From contig CAYUZU010000027.1 in the NCBI GenBank assembly GCA_964448675.1, positions 8,539-72,538 on the forward strand: DNA of 64,000 bases, given 5' to 3'. Origin of the DNA: CAYUZU01 sp964448675. Lineage in GTDB: Bacteria > Planctomycetota > Phycisphaerae > UBA1845 > Fen-1342. The position numbers were made by a program, and so were the translations under genes. Shown here in pieces: positions 63,764 through 64,000 of the stretch (position 1 is the first letter of the stretch; every line of letters starts with the position of its first letter). The notes beneath the pieces were generated by a model. The model was given only the letters and a program-made list of their open reading frames with translations. It had not been told where the DNA came from and did not search any database.

Positions 63764-63792
63764 AAAGTAACCGGTTACGGAACCCGTGTCAA
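63764..63792 (-). promoter_or_regulatory. Sigma70-type promoter of the DUF11-like giant gene
   Basis: On the minus strand a perfect TTGACA (63787-63792) is followed by a 17-base spacer and TACTTT (63764-63769). The predicted transcription start is about 190 bases upstream of the ATG. It is the best -35/spacer match I found in the window. Confidence 0.6.
63767..63778. promoter_or_regulatory. Perfect palindrome GTAACCGGTTAC in the promoter
   Basis: Twelve bases, fully self-complementary, between and overlapping the -35/-10 region of the giant gene's promoter. This is where a repressor would bind to block RNA polymerase. No regulator gene is adjacent within the window. Confidence 0.45.
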
Positions 63793-63854
63793 CACTCTTT
63801 TTATAGGCCACGAACCTTGCGAATGACCGATAACAATGCTGAAAGCAAACAAGA

Positions 63855-63888
63855 AAGCCCCGCCGACGCGCAATGGTCGGCGGGGCTT
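63855..63888 (-). terminator. Intrinsic terminator of a gene beyond the right edge
   Basis: AAGCCCCGCCGAC (63855-63867) pairs perfectly with GTCGGCGGGGCTT (63876-63888), 13 base pairs and an 8-base loop. On the minus strand it runs into TCTTGTTTGCTTT, U-rich, so it ends a minus-strand transcript entering from the right. It also insulates the giant gene's promoter. Confidence 0.75.
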
Positions 63889-63945
63889 GCGAAAGGTCAC
63901 GTCGCGACTCGAATCACCGAAACGCGCCCCGCTCCTGTGAGCGCT

Positions 63946-64000
63946 TTAGCCCGGATTATTCATCGGTAGGTTGAAGTTCGGGATTCGGGTGGAGGCGGTG
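63946..64000 (-). CDS. Possible C-terminal end of an unidentified minus-strand protein
   Basis: The terminator at 63855 requires a gene ending here. Two minus-strand frames are open to the edge: one ends in ...RIPNFNLPMNNPG with its stop at 63946-63948, the other in ...NPELQPTDE with its stop at 63956-63958. Too little is present to choose or to name a family; I listed the longer one. Confidence 0.3.
   Translation of the reverse strand, partial: TASTRIPNFNLPMNNPG

Larger units (their letters stand above)
63571..64000. other. 430-base region upstream of the DUF11-like giant
   Basis: Mostly noncoding. It carries the giant's ribosome site and promoter (63764-63792), a palindrome inside that promoter, then a minus-strand terminator (63855-63888) and the likely C-terminal end of another minus-strand gene in the last 45-55 bases. 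Confidence 0.6.

Noticed and set aside
1..64000. Mobile elements, phage genes, tRNA or rRNA genes.
   Set aside because: Read through both strands; no transposase, integrase, cloverleaf with CCA-like end, or rRNA motif recognised.

Overview
The window looks like a chromosomal segment of a high-GC bacterium of the Planctomycetota, most likely Phycisphaerae-like. This is inferred from the mix of very large secreted, Cys- and Asp/Asn-rich proteins with dockerin-type EF-hand ends, cohesin-like domains, PEP-CTERM sorting tails, HYR-like and DUF11-like repeats, and GGAGG-type ribosome binding sites. There are 28 well-supported protein genes plus the probable tail of one more. I saw no rRNA, tRNA, CRISPR array, transposase or integrase.

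Region 1 (1-14188) is centred on amino sugars and the cell wall. It holds a partial ASKHA sugar kinase, a two-domain glycosyltransferase, a tandem GNAT acetyltransferase, and a minus-strand run of four genes (ROK/NagC-type regulator, GlmU-like nucleotidyltransferase, ADP-forming acyl-CoA synthetase, acyl carrier protein). Divergent from the regulator is nagB (glucosamine-6-phosphate deaminase). Then come a NagB-like/PIG-L deacetylase fusion and a lipoprotein that joins an NlpC/P60-like (DUF1460-like) domain to a class A beta-lactamase-like domain. Together these could deacetylate, deaminate, re-activate and re-attach amino sugars released from peptidoglycan or chitin.

Region 2 (14196-19195) is a small glycan-decoration cluster: a methyltransferase, then an overlapping + strand operon of FkbH-like HAD protein, acyl carrier protein, GNAT-like transferase and polysaccharide deacetylase.

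Region 3 (19291-50028) is almost entirely exported proteins. It contains a PEP-CTERM repeat protein, a 1732-residue subtilisin-type protease, a divergent 1624-residue protein with three P-domain-like modules, two sister cohesin-like proteins (one ending in a dockerin-like tail, the other in PEP-CTERM), and three very large proteins (1368, 2683 and 1371 residues) that share one C-terminal module. An orphan LuxR-type HTH gene (50669-51016) lies just upstream of the last of these.

Region 4 (51389-55149) has a PfkB sugar kinase, a PhnP-like metallo-hydrolase and a membrane GT-C-type glycosyltransferase. Region 5 (55264-63570) is a 2768-residue secreted protein with about ten Cys-rich DUF11-like repeats, with a good minus-strand promoter upstream and an intrinsic terminator downstream. 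The last 150 bases hold another minus-strand terminator that implies a further gene running in from beyond the right edge.

The strongest candidate for something undescribed is the extracellular assembly of region 3: cohesin-like and dockerin-like parts spread over several neighbouring genes, two alternative anchoring tails on sister proteins, and a protease separated from its P-domains.
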